In this document: piece by piece, positions 24,091 to 34,689 of the stretch | Numbering within the stretch: position 1 is the first letter of the stretch | How the letters are laid out: the number at the start of each line of letters is the position of its first letter | Assembly (NCBI GenBank): GCA_022510905.1 | Contig: JAFLSN010000001.1 | Span: 1 to 64,000 of the forward strand | DNA length: 64,000 bases | From: Treponema sp. | GTDB taxonomy: Bacteria > Spirochaetota > Spirochaetia > Treponematales > Treponemataceae | Reading direction: 5' to 3' | Program-made: the position numbers and the translations under genes | The notes under the pieces: model-generated | Databases searched by the model: none | The model's input: the letters and a program-made list of their open reading frames with translations, nothing else | Told to the model about the DNA's origin: nothing

Positions 24091-24726
24091 TTATTTAGAG
24101 TACAACTCAACAACGAGCTGCTCCTTTACATCAGCCAAATCTGTCACTTCTTCACGACGCGGATACTGCACATAGGTGCCTTTTACAGCATCGATGTCTT
24201 CAGTCAGCCAAGGAACAGTGCCAGATTTTTCAACCTCTTTTAATCCGTTCTGAACAACAGCAAGCTTTTTGCTGCGTTCTTTCACTTCAATAATATCACC
24301 AGGTTTTACTGAGTAGCTGGGAATGTTCACAATGCGACCATTTACAATCACGTGGCGGTGCTGCACAAGCTGACGGGCCTGAGAACGGCTGGTAGCAAAA
24401 TGCAAGCGATAAACCACATTGTCAAGACGGCTTTCGAGCAGACGGATAAGGTTTTCGCCGGTTACGCCACCCATACGCTGCGCATGTTCAAAAGCAAGGT
24501 GGAACTGCTTTTCGAGCATACCATAGATACGCTTGATTTTTTGCTTTTCGCGAAGCTGGAGTGCATATTCACTGCGCTTACCGATGCGGCCTTTGGGGTC
24601 TTTTCCAGGAGCCGCACGCTTTTTGTTGATAGGGCATTTGTCGCTTTTGCAACGGTCGCCCTTGAGAAACAACTTTTTCTGTTCTGCCCTGCACTGACGG
24701 CAGACAGGACCTGTGTATCTAGCCAT
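24091..24726 (-). CDS. rpsD: 30S ribosomal protein S4
   Basis: This 211-residue primary 16S rRNA-binding protein starts MARYTGPVCRQCR. Four cysteines (CRQC and the later C-x4-C around residues 26-31) show it is the zinc-binding version. The S4 RNA-binding domain LESRLDNVVYRLHFATSRSQARQLV is complete. In many bacteria S4 represses the alpha operon to which this gene belongs. Confidence 0.95.
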   Translation of the reverse strand: MARYTGPVCRQCRAEQKKLFLKGDRCKSDKCPINKKRAAPGKDPKGRIGKRSEYALQLREKQKIKRIYGMLEKQFHLAFEHAQRMGGVTGENLIRLLESRLDNVVYRLHFATSRSQARQLVQHRHVIVNGRIVNIPSYSVKPGDIIEVKERSKKLAVVQNGLKEVEKSGTVPWLTEDIDAVKGTYVQYPRREEVTDLADVKEQLVVELYSK

Positions 24727-24741
24727 TTTGCTCTATTCTCC

Positions 24742-25122
24742 TTACATGCGACGGGTTTTACGAGGACGGCATCCATTGTGCGGGATGGGGGTAACATCGG
24801 AAATTGATTTTACTTTCAGACCCAAAGACCCTAACACACGAATAGCATTTTCGCGACCAATACCAGGCCCCTTCACAAAAACATGAACTTCACGCAAGCC
24901 ATAGCTTGCAGCCTTCTGCACTGCACTTTCTGCAACAGACTGCGCGGCAAAAGGAGTGGATTTTTTTGCGCCGCGGAAGCCTAGACCTCCAGAGGAAGCC
25001 CAAGAAATAGCATTGCCCATGAGGTCTGTAATCGTCACAATGGTGTTGTTGAAAGTTGCCTGAATGTAGACATTGCCTTCGTAGACATTCTTTTTCTCTT
25101 TTCTCTTTTTTGCAGTTGCCAT
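24742..25122 (-). CDS. rpsK: 30S ribosomal protein S11
   Basis: The protein has 126 residues with the conserved [34 protein letters not shown] and [15 protein letters not shown] blocks. It contributes to the platform and the mRNA exit region of the 30S subunit. The gene lies between rpsM and rpsD in the usual order. Confidence 0.96.
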   Translation of the reverse strand: MATAKKRKEKKNVYEGNVYIQATFNNTIVTITDLMGNAISWASSGGLGFRGAKKSTPFAAQSVAESAVQKAASYGLREVHVFVKGPGIGRENAIRVLGSLGLKVKSISDVTPIPHNGCRPRKTRRM

Positions 25123-25136
25123 TACCTACCTCCGCC

Positions 25137-25505
25137 TTATGCCTTCTTCTTGTTGGCAACGGTCTTTTTCTTGCCTTTGCGAGTGCGGGCATTGGTGCGA
25201 GTACGCTGACCACGCACAGGAAGCCCTTTCCGATGGCGCAGACCACGATAACAGCCAATGTCAATAAGACGCTTGATGTTCAAACCTATTTCTGTGCGCA
25301 AACGACCTTCTGTCTTGAAGTTTTCGTCGATACACTTGCGGATTTTTGCCAACTCATCCTCAGACAAATCATTGAGCAACTTCTGAGGATTGACTTCTGT
25401 CATTTTGCAGATAGTGTTGGCTGAAGAACGTCCAATACCAAAAATATAGGTCAATGCAATATTGACATGCTTGTTTGGGAGATCCACCCCCGCAATACGT
25501 GCCAT
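25137..25505 (-). CDS. rpsM: 30S ribosomal protein S13
   Basis: The protein has 122 residues: [27 protein letters not shown], and the basic tail [19 protein letters not shown]. It contacts the 16S head and the P-site tRNA. AAGGAG precedes the ATG, and rpmJ lies just upstream. Confidence 0.96.
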   Translation of the reverse strand: MARIAGVDLPNKHVNIALTYIFGIGRSSANTICKMTEVNPQKLLNDLSEDELAKIRKCIDENFKTEGRLRTEIGLNIKRLIDIGCYRGLRHRKGLPVRGQRTRTNARTRKGKKKTVANKKKA

Positions 25506-25514
25506 TGTTTCTCC

Positions 25515-25628
25515 TTAGCCCTGTCTCTGCTTGTGTTTAGGGTTCACACAGATAATGCGGACAACGCCGTTGCGTCTGATAACCTTACACTTGTCGCAAA
25601 TGGGCTTTACACTAGTTCGTACTTTCAT
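25515..25628 (-). CDS. rpmJ: 50S ribosomal protein L36 (zinc form)
   Basis: The protein has 37 residues, starts [19 protein letters not shown] and ends NPKHKQRQG. The Cys-x2-Cys ... Cys ... His pattern is the zinc-binding version. AGGGGG lies before the ATG at 25626-25628; a longer in-frame reading upstream has no family support. It separates secY from rpsM. The infA, map and adk genes often found here are absent. Confidence 0.95.
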   Translation of the reverse strand: MKVRTSVKPICDKCKVIRRNGVVRIICVNPKHKQRQG

Positions 25629-25807
25629 AAAAGTCCCCCTACGGAAAAGCTGCTGTATACTCATCGCTGAATTTCGGCACTCCGAAGTGAAAGTGGCCCG
25701 ACAAAGCCTCACCATGGATTGCAATCCAGCACACACCGCCATTGCGGACGGTGCAGTAGTATACCACATTTCCTTTTCTTGTTCTAGACCTAAACCGTAA
25801 ATTCTTG
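25629..25807 (-). other. Gap between secY and rpmJ with a possible internal promoter
   Basis: This gap of 179 nt is long for this operon. On the minus strand TAGAAC, a 17-bp spacer and TATACT form a weak promoter candidate that could boost rpmJ, rpsM, rpsK, rpsD, rpoA and rplQ. No gene is seen in it. Confidence 0.35.
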
Positions 25808-27142
25808 CTAAAGACTTCGCGGCTTAATGCCCCGCTTGGTGAGCCCATCATGATGGTGCATCTTAAGCAGTGCTTCAACCTGGGACATTGTATCAAGGTC
25901 TACACCAACCAGAATCAAAAGCGAAGTACCGCCCATCAGCATTGCGATAGACTGCGGAAACTTGAAAATGATCTGGATGACGGTCGGCAGCACAGCAATG
26001 ACCGCCAGATACAGTGAACCAGGCAGAATCAGACGGTTCAAAACCCTCTGAAGATATTCCTCAGTTTTGTCGGTACGGATTCCAGGAATGGATCCGCCGT
26101 TTTCACGGATATTCTTTGCAATCTCTGTGGGGTTCAGGGTAACCTGTGTGTAGAAGTAGGCAAAGAATATAATCAGCAAAACTTGGATGATGTTGTAACA
26201 CAGTCCCAGCGGATTAAGCACCGCAGAAACTTTCATAAGCCAAGTAGCGTGTCCAGACAGCGTATTGGCAATCTGCAACGGGAACGTCAAAAACGAAGAA
26301 GCAAAAATAATAGGAATAACGCCCGAAGGATTGATTTTGAACGGAATGTACGTGCTCTGTCCACCGTACATCCGCCGCCCGACCACACGTTTTGCATAAT
26401 GCACGGGGATTTTGCGTTCACCAGACTGCTCGTACACCACCAGCGCGATAATAACCACAAACATGAGCAGCGCCACAATCACAAACACCATGTTGATATC
26501 ACCGCGCTGTACGCTTTTAATCAGCTCATACACAGCATTAGGAAGCCGCGCTACAATACCGGCAAAAATCACCATGGAAATGCCATTGCCAATGCCGTGG
26601 TTGGTAATCTGATCACCGAGCCACACGGTAATCATAGAACCCGTGGTTACCGTAAACATCGCCAACAACTTGAAGTACAGTTTGTTTTCAAAAATAATCG
26701 CGCCAGGAACCGCCTGGTTTATGGAATCGGCATACACTGTGATAGTCAAAGACTGAATGATGCACACAAAGATGGTACCAATCCGAGTCCAGGCAGCAAC
26801 TTTCTGCTGACCGCCTTCTTCCTGCGCGATACGTTTGAGTGACGGAAAAATAACCAGTGCAAGCTGAAGGATAATCTGCGTGGAAATGTATGGCATAACA
26901 CCCAACATAAACACAGAAAACCGTTCAAATGCACCGCCAGCAAAAAAGTCCATGTAACTGGCGAACGCGCTTTCCGCACCGGTGGCAAGATTATCAAAAT
27001 ACTGCAACAGCAACGTCGCATTTATGCCGGGAATGGTCAGCACGCTTCCCAAACGAACAATAGCGAGAATGAGCAACGTAAAGAGCATGCGTTCTCGCAA
27101 TTCCTTCACCTTGAACATATTTACAACAGGATTACTTGCCAT
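25808..27142 (-). CDS. secY: Protein translocase subunit SecY
   Basis: This 444-residue channel protein has ten transmembrane segments. Recognisable parts are IPGINATLL after helix 1, [34 protein letters not shown] and [15 protein letters not shown]. The C-terminal cytoplasmic loop ends [12 protein letters not shown]. It forms the inner-membrane translocon with SecE (51503-51682) and works with SecA. It keeps its standard place between rplO and the alpha operon genes. Confidence 0.96.
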   Translation of the reverse strand: MASNPVVNMFKVKELRERMLFTLLILAIVRLGSVLTIPGINATLLLQYFDNLATGAESAFASYMDFFAGGAFERFSVFMLGVMPYISTQIILQLALVIFPSLKRIAQEEGGQQKVAAWTRIGTIFVCIIQSLTITVYADSINQAVPGAIIFENKLYFKLLAMFTVTTGSMITVWLGDQITNHGIGNGISMVIFAGIVARLPNAVYELIKSVQRGDINMVFVIVALLMFVVIIALVVYEQSGERKIPVHYAKRVVGRRMYGGQSTYIPFKINPSGVIPIIFASSFLTFPLQIANTLSGHATWLMKVSAVLNPLGLCYNIIQVLLIIFFAYFYTQVTLNPTEIAKNIRENGGSIPGIRTDKTEEYLQRVLNRLILPGSLYLAVIAVLPTVIQIIFKFPQSIAMLMGGTSLLILVGVDLDTMSQVEALLKMHHHDGLTKRGIKPRSL

Positions 27143-27156
27143 CGCTCACTCCGCGC

Positions 27157-27636
27157 CTACTCTGCCTTTTCAGCTTTTGCAGCAGGAGCTTCAGCTTTTA
27201 CCGTACCGCCCGCTTTTTCAATCTTGACCTTTGCCGAAGCAGAAATTCTTTCAACTTCAACGTTCAGCTTTTTTGTCACTTCGCCATCACCAAGGATCTT
27301 GATAGGAAGACGTTTTTTTGTAACCAAACGTTTTTTGATGAGAGTCTCTCGATTAACAATATCTCCATCAGCATATTTAGTTTCAAGGTCGGACACATTG
27401 ACAATCGCATACTCTGTTTTAAAGAGCGCGTTTGAAAAACCACGGCGGGCAATGCGACGATACAGAGGCATTTGTCCACCTTCAAACCCGACATATGGAA
27501 CAGCCTTGCCAGAACGTGACTGTTGACCTTTGTTGCCCTTCCCGGCGGTGGTACCCAGCCCCGATGAAGAACCGCGACCCACACGTTTGGGCTTTTTGTT
27601 GGCACCTTCCGGTGCATGCAATTCAAAATCTGCCAT
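27157..27636 (-). CDS. rplO: 50S ribosomal protein L15
   Basis: The protein has 159 residues with N-terminal LHAPEGANKKPKRVGRGSSS, GTTAGKGNKGQQSRSG and PYVGFEGGQMPLYRRIARRG. The C-terminus is an Ala/Lys/Glu-rich tail longer than in enteric L15. It lies between rpmD and secY. Confidence 0.95.
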   Translation of the reverse strand: MADFELHAPEGANKKPKRVGRGSSSGLGTTAGKGNKGQQSRSGKAVPYVGFEGGQMPLYRRIARRGFSNALFKTEYAIVNVSDLETKYADGDIVNRETLIKKRLVTKKRLPIKILGDGEVTKKLNVEVERISASAKVKIEKAGGTVKAEAPAAKAEKAE

Positions 27637-27638
27637 GA

Positions 27639-27824
27639 TTAGTCAATCTCCTCGCATTTCACTAAATGTGAAACAGCGGCAACCATTCCACGCACGGACG
27701 GATTGTCATCATGTTCCACAACGGAGTTAATTCGTTTAAGGCCAAGACTGCGGACTGTTGCCCGCTTATCGGGTTTTTGGCCAATCACACTACGTACCAA
27801 TTCAATGCGTAACTTTTTTGCCAT
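27639..27824 (-). CDS. rpmD: 50S ribosomal protein L30
   Basis: The protein has 61 residues. It begins [20 protein letters not shown] and contains [20 protein letters not shown]. An upstream in-frame start would read into rpsE. The ATG at 27822-27824 lies just after the rpsE stop. It is the short bacterial form of the L30/L7 family. Confidence 0.94.
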   Translation of the reverse strand: MAKKLRIELVRSVIGQKPDKRATVRSLGLKRINSVVEHDDNPSVRGMVAAVSHLVKCEEID

Positions 27825-27826
27825 AT

Positions 27827-28339
27827 TCAGCCCCACATGTCCTTAAGCGTCTTGCCACGATTTTCGGCAACGGTGCGGGCATCCATAATTTTTGAGACCG
27901 CATCGAATGTTGCACGAACCACATTTACAGAAGTCCGAGACCCCTGCGACTTGGAAATCACATCAGTAATGCCAGCCGCATCCATCACCGCACGAACCGC
28001 GCCACCGGCAATCACGCCAGTACCAGGACACGCAGGTTTGAGCAACACGGAAGAACTTTTGTACGTGCCAATCACATCATGTGGCAGTGTACCATTTTTC
28101 ATGGGCAACGTTACCAGACTGGCGCGAGCTTTTTCAAGGCTCTTTCTGATTGCTTCAGTGACATCGTTCGCTTTGCCAAAGCCAAACCCTATTCGGCCTT
28201 TCTGATCGCCAACCACAGTAAGCGCGGAAAAAGACATTCTGCGGCCACCTTTTACAGTTTTGGCGGTACGATTCAACTTGACCAGTTTTTCCACAAATTC
28301 ATCTTGGGGCTTTCGTTCTTTATTGTTCTGGTGTTCCAT
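27827..28339 (-). CDS. rpsE: 30S ribosomal protein S5
   Basis: The protein has 170 residues with [30 protein letters not shown] and [22 protein letters not shown]. These include the double-stranded RNA-binding part and the C-terminal S5 fold. Its positions linked in other bacteria to spectinomycin resistance lie in the first block and look normal. Confidence 0.95.
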   Translation of the reverse strand: MEHQNNKERKPQDEFVEKLVKLNRTAKTVKGGRRMSFSALTVVGDQKGRIGFGFGKANDVTEAIRKSLEKARASLVTLPMKNGTLPHDVIGTYKSSSVLLKPACPGTGVIAGGAVRAVMDAAGITDVISKSQGSRTSVNVVRATFDAVSKIMDARTVAENRGKTLKDMWG

Positions 28340-28347
28340 AGCCTCTC

Positions 28348-28710
28348 CTAGAATACAATCCCGGCTTTTCGGGTAGCGTCGGCAAGGGCTTTTACAACAC
28401 CGTGATAAAGATACCCATTGCGATCAAATACAATCGTGGTAATATTCTTATCTTTTAGGCGCTGTCCCATCGCTTCGCCAAGCTTTGCTGCGCCCTCAAC
28501 ATTGGGCTTCAAGGCGATAAATTCCTTTTCAAGGGTAGAAATCGCGGCTAGCGTATGCCCTTTGTCGTCATCAACCACCTGAGCATACAGATGGCGACCG
28601 CTTTTATACACGGTCATCCGAGGGCGTGCGGCAGTTCCATATATACGTTTGCGAATATGGAACTTTCTGCGCAGGCGTCTTCTCTGTTTATCAGTCATTT
28701 TTCGTAACAT
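28348..28710 (-). CDS. rplR: 50S ribosomal protein L18
   Basis: The protein has 120 residues and binds 5S rRNA. It shows [39 protein letters not shown] and [23 protein letters not shown]. The start is the ATG at 28710, 11 nt after rplF. Confidence 0.95.
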   Translation of the reverse strand: MLRKMTDKQRRRLRRKFHIRKRIYGTAARPRMTVYKSGRHLYAQVVDDDKGHTLAAISTLEKEFIALKPNVEGAAKLGEAMGQRLKDKNITTIVFDRNGYLYHGVVKALADATRKAGIVF

Positions 28711-28721
28711 ATCAATCCACC

Positions 28722-29264
28722 TTATTTTACGCCGGTTTTGCCGACTTTGCGTCTGATAACTTCATTTTCGTAGCGGATACCTTTGCCCTTGTACGGCTCA
28801 GGACCACGCAGACTACGAATTTCGGCACTGAACTGACCCACCTGCTGTTTGTCAATACCAGCAATTGTTACCTTTCCGTTTTGGTCAACCGTTACAGTGA
28901 GACCTTCAGGAATAATGGCTATAAAGTCGTTTGAATAGCCGAGGTTCAAAACCAGCTCTTTTCCTTTTACTTCGGCCCGATAGCCAACACCTGTAATGAT
29001 GAGAGACTTTGAAAAGCCAGCAGTCACTCCCTGTACCATATTATGAATGAGGTTACGATACAGACCATGAGCCGCAGAAGCAGACTTTGATTCATTGGCC
29101 GGAGTAACAATCACTTCGGAACCTTTCACTTCAACAGTCACCAGATCGTTTACATGCTGCTTGAGCTCACCTTTAGGCCCTTTGACGGTTACCAAATTGG
29201 TAGCGGTTGTTACCGTTACACCAGCGGGAATAGCGACAGGAACTTTTCCAATTTTAGAAGCCAT
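28722..29264 (-). CDS. rplF: 50S ribosomal protein L6
   Basis: The protein has 180 residues and two L6 domains. It starts [16 protein letters not shown] and ends with the signature [20 protein letters not shown]. It lies near the factor-binding site of the 50S subunit. AGGAGG precedes the start. Confidence 0.96.
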   Translation of the reverse strand: MASKIGKVPVAIPAGVTVTTATNLVTVKGPKGELKQHVNDLVTVEVKGSEVIVTPANESKSASAAHGLYRNLIHNMVQGVTAGFSKSLIITGVGYRAEVKGKELVLNLGYSNDFIAIIPEGLTVTVDQNGKVTIAGIDKQQVGQFSAEIRSLRGPEPYKGKGIRYENEVIRRKVGKTGVK

Positions 29265-29276
29265 TGCGTCCTCCTA

Positions 29277-29678
29277 TCACCACACCGTGCAGACCAACTC
29301 GCCGCCGACCATTTTTTCAGTGGCCTTTTTGCCAGTTGTCACACCGCTCGATGTTGAAACAATCAGAGTGCCATAACCGTTATAAACGCGCGGCAAATCC
29401 CTGTAACCAGAATACACGCGACGACCAGGCGTAGAAATGCGTTTCATGCCATGAATAATCGCCACATTTTCAGCGTCATACTTCAAGAAAATACGGATGA
29501 TATTGTGACCGGCCTCGTCCTGCACCTTTTTGAAGTTTTTGATGTAACCCTCAGTCTTGAGGATTTTTACGATTTCCAATTTGATTTTAGAAGCGGGAGT
29601 GTCAACCTTTTCGTGACCAGCACGAGCCGCATTCTGCACTTTGGAAAGCATATCTGCAATGGGGTCTGAAGCTGCCAT
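29277..29678 (-). CDS. rpsH: 30S ribosomal protein S8
   Basis: The protein has 133 residues, starts [20 protein letters not shown] and ends with the signature [20 protein letters not shown]. It is a central-domain 16S rRNA binder. In E. coli S8 represses the spc operon; the equivalent mRNA site was not identified here. Confidence 0.95.
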   Translation of the reverse strand: MAASDPIADMLSKVQNAARAGHEKVDTPASKIKLEIVKILKTEGYIKNFKKVQDEAGHNIIRIFLKYDAENVAIIHGMKRISTPGRRVYSGYRDLPRVYNGYGTLIVSTSSGVTTGKKATEKMVGGELVCTVW

Positions 29679-29693
29679 TTTACACTCCTGTCA

Positions 29694-29879
29694 CTACCAT
29701 GATGATTTTGTGACGCCCGGTAACAGGCCTTCACTTGCCAATTTGCGAAAGCAGATACGACAAATCTTGAACTTGCGCAAATATCCATGGGGACGACCAC
29801 AAATCTGGCACCGATTGTACCTGCGGGTACTGTACTTCGGCGTGCGGCTCGCTTTGATAATCAGTGATTTCTTAGCCAT
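29694..29879 (-). CDS. rpsN: 30S ribosomal protein S14, zinc type
   Basis: The protein has 61 residues, the short zinc-binding S14 (type Z) with CQIC and CRIC pairs. It starts [20 protein letters not shown]. It lies between rplE and rpsH in the usual order. Confidence 0.96.
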   Translation of the reverse strand: MAKKSLIIKASRTPKYSTRRYNRCQICGRPHGYLRKFKICRICFRKLASEGLLPGVTKSSW

Positions 29880-29890
29880 AACCTTCTTCC

Positions 29891-30442
29891 TTATTTTCTG
29901 AACGGCATGCCGAATTTTGTCAGCAACGCACGAGCTTCCGCATCGGTGCGGGCACTTGTGACAATGCTGATGTTCATACCAGAAATCTTTGTGATTTTAT
30001 CAAAGTCAATTTCTGGGAAGATAATCTGTTCGGTAATACCAAGAGAAAAGTTTCCGTGTCCATCGAAGCCTGTAGCTTTGATACCGCGAAAATCTTTTAC
30101 ACGGGGCAGCGCCACGTTAATCAGGCGATCCAGGAATTCATACATGATGGCTCCCCGAAGCGTTACCATCGCACCAATTTCGTTGCCTTCACGAAGTTTA
30201 AAATTTGCAATACTTTTCTTAGCTTTTGTTTTTACCGCTTTCTGACCGGTAATCTGAGTAAGATCCGTGACTGCAGCATCAAGAAGTTTCTTATTTGTGA
30301 GGGCTTCGCCAACGCCCATGCTTACCACAATTTTTTTAATCTGTGGAATCTGCATGACCGAAGTGTACCCCAGCTCCTTGAACAGTTCTGGGGCATATTT
30401 TTCCTTATAGACTTTCTTAAGCCGTGGTACGTAATTTTCCAT
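29891..30442 (-). CDS. rplE: 50S ribosomal protein L5
   Basis: The protein has 183 residues and binds 5S rRNA and the P-site tRNA. It shows [40 protein letters not shown] and GRGN-like [19 protein letters not shown]. The start overlaps the rplX stop by one base (TAATG), which rules out the upstream in-frame reading. Confidence 0.95.
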   Translation of the reverse strand: MENYVPRLKKVYKEKYAPELFKELGYTSVMQIPQIKKIVVSMGVGEALTNKKLLDAAVTDLTQITGQKAVKTKAKKSIANFKLREGNEIGAMVTLRGAIMYEFLDRLINVALPRVKDFRGIKATGFDGHGNFSLGITEQIIFPEIDFDKITKISGMNISIVTSARTDAEARALLTKFGMPFRK

Positions 30443-30765
30443 TACAGTTTTTCTCCACATTTGCGGCAGACACGGATTTTTTTGTCGCCTTCAAATTTAT
30501 ATCCAGCTCTTACTGGGCGACCGCATTTTTTGCACACGAGCGCCACATTCGAAATGTCCAGCGGGGCTTCGATTTCAACGATGCCACCAGCATCCTGCTG
30601 GCTTCTTCGTTTCATTGCTTTTTTAACAAGATTGGCACCGCCCACAATCACGCGGACATGACCATTTTTTTCAAACACTCGCACGATTGTACCGCGCTTG
30701 CCTTTGTCCTTTCCAGCAATGATTTCTACATTATCATCCCTACGGATTTTGTGCTTCTGTTGCAT
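30442..30765 (-). CDS. rplX: 50S ribosomal protein L24
   Basis: The protein has 107 residues with an N-terminal KOW motif ([18 protein letters not shown]). Two CxxC pairs near the C-terminus (CKKC and CRKC) could bind zinc. It is an assembly initiator on 23S rRNA. It is coupled to rplE by a one-base overlap. Confidence 0.95.
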   Translation of the reverse strand: MQQKHKIRRDDNVEIIAGKDKGKRGTIVRVFEKNGHVRVIVGGANLVKKAMKRRSQQDAGGIVEIEAPLDISNVALVCKKCGRPVRAGYKFEGDKKIRVCRKCGEKL

Positions 30766-30780
30766 AGTACCTACAGCTCC

Positions 30781-31149
30781 TTACAGCACCTCGGGGGCCA
30801 GTGAAATGATTTTCATGTAATCCATGTCACGAAGCTCACGGGCAACTGGTCCAAAAATACGTTTTCCCTTTGGGTTTTTATCGGCATCAACAATGACACA
30901 TGCATTGTCATCAAAGCGGATATAGGTACCGTCAGGGCGGCGGTATTCTTTCGCCACACGAACAATTACAGCCTTTTGTACAGAACCAGCTTTAATTGTA
31001 GATGTGGGGATAGCTTCCTTCACAGCTACAACCACAATGTCACCAATTCCAGCATATCTGCGGTGAGATCCCCCAAGCACCTTGATGCACTGCACCAGCT
31101 TGGCTCCGGAGTTGTCAGCAACAACCAGATTTGTCTGCATCTGAACCAT
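30781..31149 (-). CDS. rplN: 50S ribosomal protein L14
   Basis: The protein has 122 residues: [45 protein letters not shown] and [11 protein letters not shown]. It lies at the subunit interface. The order rpsQ-rplN-rplX is standard. Confidence 0.96.
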   Translation of the reverse strand: MVQMQTNLVVADNSGAKLVQCIKVLGGSHRRYAGIGDIVVVAVKEAIPTSTIKAGSVQKAVIVRVAKEYRRPDGTYIRFDDNACVIVDADKNPKGKRIFGPVARELRDMDYMKIISLAPEVL

Positions 31150-31166
31150 ACGTCAAACTCCTTGCC

Positions 31167-31439
31167 TTATTTTGCCCGCTCGATGATTTCAGCAAGATAC
31201 CAACATTTGTCCTTGCTGATCGGGGCGCATTCCACTATGCGAACGGTATCGCCAATATGGGCTTCGTTCTTTTCGTCATGGGCCTTGCATTTCTTGGTAC
31301 GTGTAACATACTTCTTGTAAAGGCGATCCATTTTTTTTGTATTGATAGAAACGACAATTGTCTTCTGCATTTTGTCGCTCGTAACAACACCTACAAATGT
31401 CTTTTTTCTGCCCTTTTTATGAACGGTCTGTTCTTCCAT
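31167..31439 (-). CDS. rpsQ: 30S ribosomal protein S17
   Basis: The protein has 90 residues with the OB-fold core GVVTSDKMQKTIVVSI, YKKYVTRTKKCKAHDE and GDTVRIVECAPISKDK. The N-terminal ten residues are extra relative to enteric S17. Confidence 0.95.
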   Translation of the reverse strand: MEEQTVHKKGRKKTFVGVVTSDKMQKTIVVSINTKKMDRLYKKYVTRTKKCKAHDEKNEAHIGDTVRIVECAPISKDKCWYLAEIIERAK

Positions 31440-31452
31440 GGTCAGCTCCTAC

Positions 31453-31689
31453 TTACTTTACAGCGATTGCTTCAGCAGCACTTTTTCGGAAGTTTTCCAA
31501 ATCCTGCTGATGAATGAGCGTGTTCAAGCGGGCAATTTCGCGGCGCATGGTACGCTTCTGCATGGGATTATCTACATGACCCACGACCATCTGAAAACGC
31601 AGATCCATGTATTTTCGTTTGAGCTCATCCCGTTTGCTCACCAATTCGGAATAAGACAGGTTTTTATCTTCATCTTTTTTGTTTGCCAT
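31453..31689 (-). CDS. rpmC: 50S ribosomal protein L29
   Basis: The protein has 78 residues, a two-helix L29 with a short acidic N-terminal extension (MANKKDEDKNLS). The core is DELKRKYMDLRFQMVVGHVD and RREIARLNTLI. It forms part of the polypeptide exit site. Confidence 0.93.
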   Translation of the reverse strand: MANKKDEDKNLSYSELVSKRDELKRKYMDLRFQMVVGHVDNPMQKRTMRREIARLNTLIHQQDLENFRKSAAEAIAVK

Positions 31690-31699
31690 GTTTTACTCC

Positions 31700-32116
31700 T
31701 TAGTCAACTGTAGGACGAAATGCAACACGAGTCTTAATTGGCAGTTTGCTTGCGGCAAGATGCAGAGCCTTTTCTGCAAGCGTCTTTTCGATACCACCAA
31801 TCTCAAACAAAATCATGCCGGGTTTGATAGGTGCGGCCCAGAATTCCGGAGCACCTTTTCCTTTACCCATACGGGTTTCAGCCGGCTTTTTGGAAATGGG
31901 CTTATCGGGAAACACGCGCGTCCACACCTGCCCCTGGCGGCTGATACAACGGTTGATTGCAACACGTGCGGCTTCAATGTGCTTTGCAGCCAGCCACGTA
32001 GAATCCAGTGCAACAAGCGCTATGTCACCAAAATCAACAGTATTGTCGCGGGTGGCATTGCCCTTTATGCGACCACGCTGCACCTTGCGGTGAGCAACTC
32101 TCTTAGGACTAAGCAT
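31700..32116 (-). CDS. rplP: 50S ribosomal protein L16
   Basis: The protein has 138 residues: [41 protein letters not shown] and [19 protein letters not shown]. It supports tRNA binding at the A site. The start overlaps the rpsC stop by 8 nt. Confidence 0.96.
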   Translation of the reverse strand: MLSPKRVAHRKVQRGRIKGNATRDNTVDFGDIALVALDSTWLAAKHIEAARVAINRCISRQGQVWTRVFPDKPISKKPAETRMGKGKGAPEFWAAPIKPGMILFEIGGIEKTLAEKALHLAASKLPIKTRVAFRPTVD

Positions 32117-32873
32117 TGTCTACTTTTCCTCCCTCAGCTTTTGGGGTGCGGGCAGGACGCTCCTTGCGCTCTCCACTTGCGGCACGGTCACGACGGGGCT
32201 TTTTACTTACCAGCTCACCGGCATCTTCCTTCTGCTCATGACCATAGTTCATGCCATTGTAGACCCAAACTTTGACACCGATTTTTCCGTAAGTCGTAAG
32301 CGCCTCGTAAGTACCATAGTCGATATCCGCACGAAGCGTATGAAGCGGAATACGTCCTTCCTTATGCTCTTCCGAGCGTTTCATGTCAGCGCCGCCAAGA
32401 CGACCAGCTAGACGAATTTTGATTCCCTGTGCACCAGATTTCATGGCATTCGCTGAAGCCTGCTTCAGAGCCTTGCGGTAAGAACCGCGACCTGCAAGCT
32501 GGCGGGCAATGTTCTGCGCAATCAAAGAAGCATTGATTTCAGCACGTTTTACTTCTTTGATTTTAATCTGCACTTTTTTGCCAAGCTTTGCCTGAATATC
32601 TGCACTGATCTTTTCAATTGTGGCACCTTTTACACCAATAATCACACCAGGGCGTGCTGTATGAATTACAATCGTCACACGCTGTGGATGACGGACAATT
32701 TCAATTTCTGCAATATCCGCGTTTTTACACTCTGGAAGCTCATTGACAATCTTGCGAATTTTCATGTCTTCGAGAAACAGGTCTGCATACTCACGTGGAT
32801 CTGCATACCAGCGGCTCTGCCAGGTTTTGTTTACGCCAAGCCGTAAACCGATAGGACTAACTTTCTGACCCAT
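32109..32873 (-). CDS. rpsC: 30S ribosomal protein S3
   Basis: The protein has 254 residues: [20 protein letters not shown], the KH domain ([17 protein letters not shown]), and the C-terminal domain with [21 protein letters not shown] charged tail of about 35 residues follows. The ATG at 32871-32873 begins the family N-terminus; longer readings overlap rplV. It is part of the mRNA entry channel. Confidence 0.95.
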   Translation of the reverse strand: MGQKVSPIGLRLGVNKTWQSRWYADPREYADLFLEDMKIRKIVNELPECKNADIAEIEIVRHPQRVTIVIHTARPGVIIGVKGATIEKISADIQAKLGKKVQIKIKEVKRAEINASLIAQNIARQLAGRGSYRKALKQASANAMKSGAQGIKIRLAGRLGGADMKRSEEHKEGRIPLHTLRADIDYGTYEALTTYGKIGVKVWVYNGMNYGHEQKEDAGELVSKKPRRDRAASGERKERPARTPKAEGGKVDNA

Positions 32874-32874
32874 G

Positions 32875-33231
32875 TTATTTACCCGCCTTTTCGTCAACGA
32901 CAACAGTAATATGACACATACGCCGCAAGAGCTGGTCAGCACGACCACGTGCACGGAACCACACACGCTTTAGGCGCGGACCTTCGTCAATACGAATTTC
33001 CTTGATGTAAAGCATATCTTCGTCAAGCTGCTTGTTTAAATTAAGCGCATTGGCCACCGCAGACTTGAGCGTACCAGTGATAAGCCTTGCACCTTTTTGT
33101 GGCATATTTTCAAGAATTGCCATCGCCTCTGAACAGGACTTTCGTCTAATCACATCTGCAACAGGACGAACCTTTGTTGGAGATGCAATAAGAAATTTCG
33201 TAGTGGCTACATACCCTTTTTTTTCAGCCAT
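32875..33231 (-). CDS. rplV: 50S ribosomal protein L22
   Basis: The protein has 118 residues. It contains [19 protein letters not shown], the loop region [20 protein letters not shown] and [20 protein letters not shown]. Its hairpin lines the exit tunnel, where macrolide-resistance changes occur in other bacteria. AAGGGTGG lies before the ATG chosen. Confidence 0.95.
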   Translation of the reverse strand: MAEKKGYVATTKFLIASPTKVRPVADVIRRKSCSEAMAILENMPQKGARLITGTLKSAVANALNLNKQLDEDMLYIKEIRIDEGPRLKRVWFRARGRADQLLRRMCHITVVVDEKAGK

Positions 33232-33242
33232 ACCATCCACCC

Positions 33243-33533
33243 TTATCTGCCTTTTCCAGCAGATTTGTCTGAACCGCCATGGCCTTTAAAGGTGCGCGTT
33301 GCAGCAAACTCACCAAGCTTGTGGCCAACGAGGTTTTCTGTAATATACACCGGAATCCATGACTTTCCGTTATGCACGGAAATCGTGTTACCAACCATTT
33401 CAGGAATGATTGTTGAACAGCGAGAATAAGTCTTAATCATTTTCTTATCAGAAGCTGCATTTTTGTTCATTTCTGCAACCTTTTTGTAGAGCGATTTTTC
33501 TACAAACGGTCCTTTCTTAACAGATCTTGACAC
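33243..33533 (-). CDS. rpsS: 30S ribosomal protein S19
   Basis: The protein has 96 residues: [39 protein letters not shown] and [17 protein letters not shown]. It lies in the 30S head and follows rplB directly in the usual S10 operon order. Confidence 0.96.
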   Translation of the reverse strand: MSRSVKKGPFVEKSLYKKVAEMNKNAASDKKMIKTYSRCSTIIPEMVGNTISVHNGKSWIPVYITENLVGHKLGEFAATRTFKGHGGSDKSAGKGR

Positions 33534-33547
33534 TTTTAACTCCTACG

Positions 33548-34372
33548 CTACTTCTTGCGGCGGCTGATGATAAAACGGCTTGACGGCTTGCGCTTGTTGC
33601 GGGTTTTGTACCCACGGCATGGCTGTCCCCACGGCGTAACAGGCTGATGTCCCTTGCCAGCACCTTCACCACCACCAAGCGGGTGGTCAACAGGGTTCAT
33701 GGCCATACCTCTGACTGTCGGGCGAATACCACGCCAGCGAGAACGACCAGCTTTTCCGAGCCGAGTATTCATGTGGTCTTCATTGCCGACCACACCGATT
33801 GTGGCATAGCACCGACCATGCACACGACGAAGTTCACTAGAAGGCAACTTTATTGTTACATAGTCGCCTTCCTTTGCGGCAACCAGAGCACCAGTGCCCG
33901 CAGAACGAACCAGCTGACCACCACGGCCAAGCGTGAGTTCAATGTTGTGAACGGTAAAGCCCACCGGAATAGCAGACAATGGTAATGCATTGCCAACAGT
34001 TGGAGTGGCAGTTTCACCAGACATAATTTTCTGACCTACCGCCAATCCTTTCGGAGCAATGATGTAACGCTTTTCGCCATCGGCATATGCGACAAGCGCA
34101 ATATCGGCACTGCGGAACGGATCATATTCAATTGTCTTGACAGTTCCAGGTATGCCATGCTTATTGCGGCGGAAATCAATTTCACGATATTTCCGCTTAT
34201 GGCCACCACCCTTGTGGCGCACAGAAATACGTCCTCCAGCGCCACGGCCTGCATGACGCTTGATGCCGTGCGTAAGGCTTTTTTCGGGTTTATCGGCTGT
34301 AATTGCATCGCGAACCAAGTCAACACGTCCGCGGGTACCCTTTGAATAAGGTTTGAATATTTTAAGAGCCAT
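33548..34372 (-). CDS. rplB: 50S ribosomal protein L2
   Basis: The protein has 274 residues and is needed for peptidyl transfer and subunit joining. It shows RNQGRITVRH-like [21 protein letters not shown] and the C-terminal signature [17 protein letters not shown], containing the conserved His. Length and start match the family. Confidence 0.96.
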   Translation of the reverse strand: MALKIFKPYSKGTRGRVDLVRDAITADKPEKSLTHGIKRHAGRGAGGRISVRHKGGGHKRKYREIDFRRNKHGIPGTVKTIEYDPFRSADIALVAYADGEKRYIIAPKGLAVGQKIMSGETATPTVGNALPLSAIPVGFTVHNIELTLGRGGQLVRSAGTGALVAAKEGDYVTIKLPSSELRRVHGRCYATIGVVGNEDHMNTRLGKAGRSRWRGIRPTVRGMAMNPVDHPLGGGEGAGKGHQPVTPWGQPCRGYKTRNKRKPSSRFIISRRKK

Positions 34373-34401
34373 ATGGTTCCCCTCGTTTCCTGCTCAAAGG
34401 C

Positions 34402-34689
34402 TTAAACGCCTTCAAGCACCTTGATTGTTTCGCCAGGAGCAAGCTTGACGATTGCTTTTTTGTAGCTGGCCGTTCTTCCTGATTTGCCACGCATACGCTT
34501 GATTTTGCCCATGATATTCATGGTGGTGCATGATTCAACTTTTACATTGAACAGTCTGCGGACAGCTTCCTTGATTTGAGTTTTGTTTGCAGATGGGTGC
34601 ACGATGAACGTGTACTTGTTCTGTTCACGCAACTCAGTAGCCTTTTCTGAAAGCACAGGCTTAATCAGAATATCTTCATAAGCCATCAT
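34402..34689 (-). CDS. rplW: 50S ribosomal protein L23
   Basis: The protein has 95 residues: YEDILIKPVLSEKATELREQ, YTFIVHPSANKTQIKEAV and a C-terminal KKAIVKLAPGETIKVL. It is the docking site for trigger factor and SRP at the tunnel exit. The first of two adjacent ATGs overlaps the rplD stop (TAATG), with AAGGAGG 7 nt upstream. Confidence 0.94.
   Translation of the reverse strand: MMAYEDILIKPVLSEKATELREQNKYTFIVHPSANKTQIKEAVRRLFNVKVESCTTMNIMGKIKRMRGKSGRTASYKKAIVKLAPGETIKVLEGV

Noticed and set aside
25639-25896. Extra gene between secY and rpmJ
   Set aside because: The frames lack a ribosome site and overlap secY or rpmJ in other frames. They do not resemble infA, map or adk.
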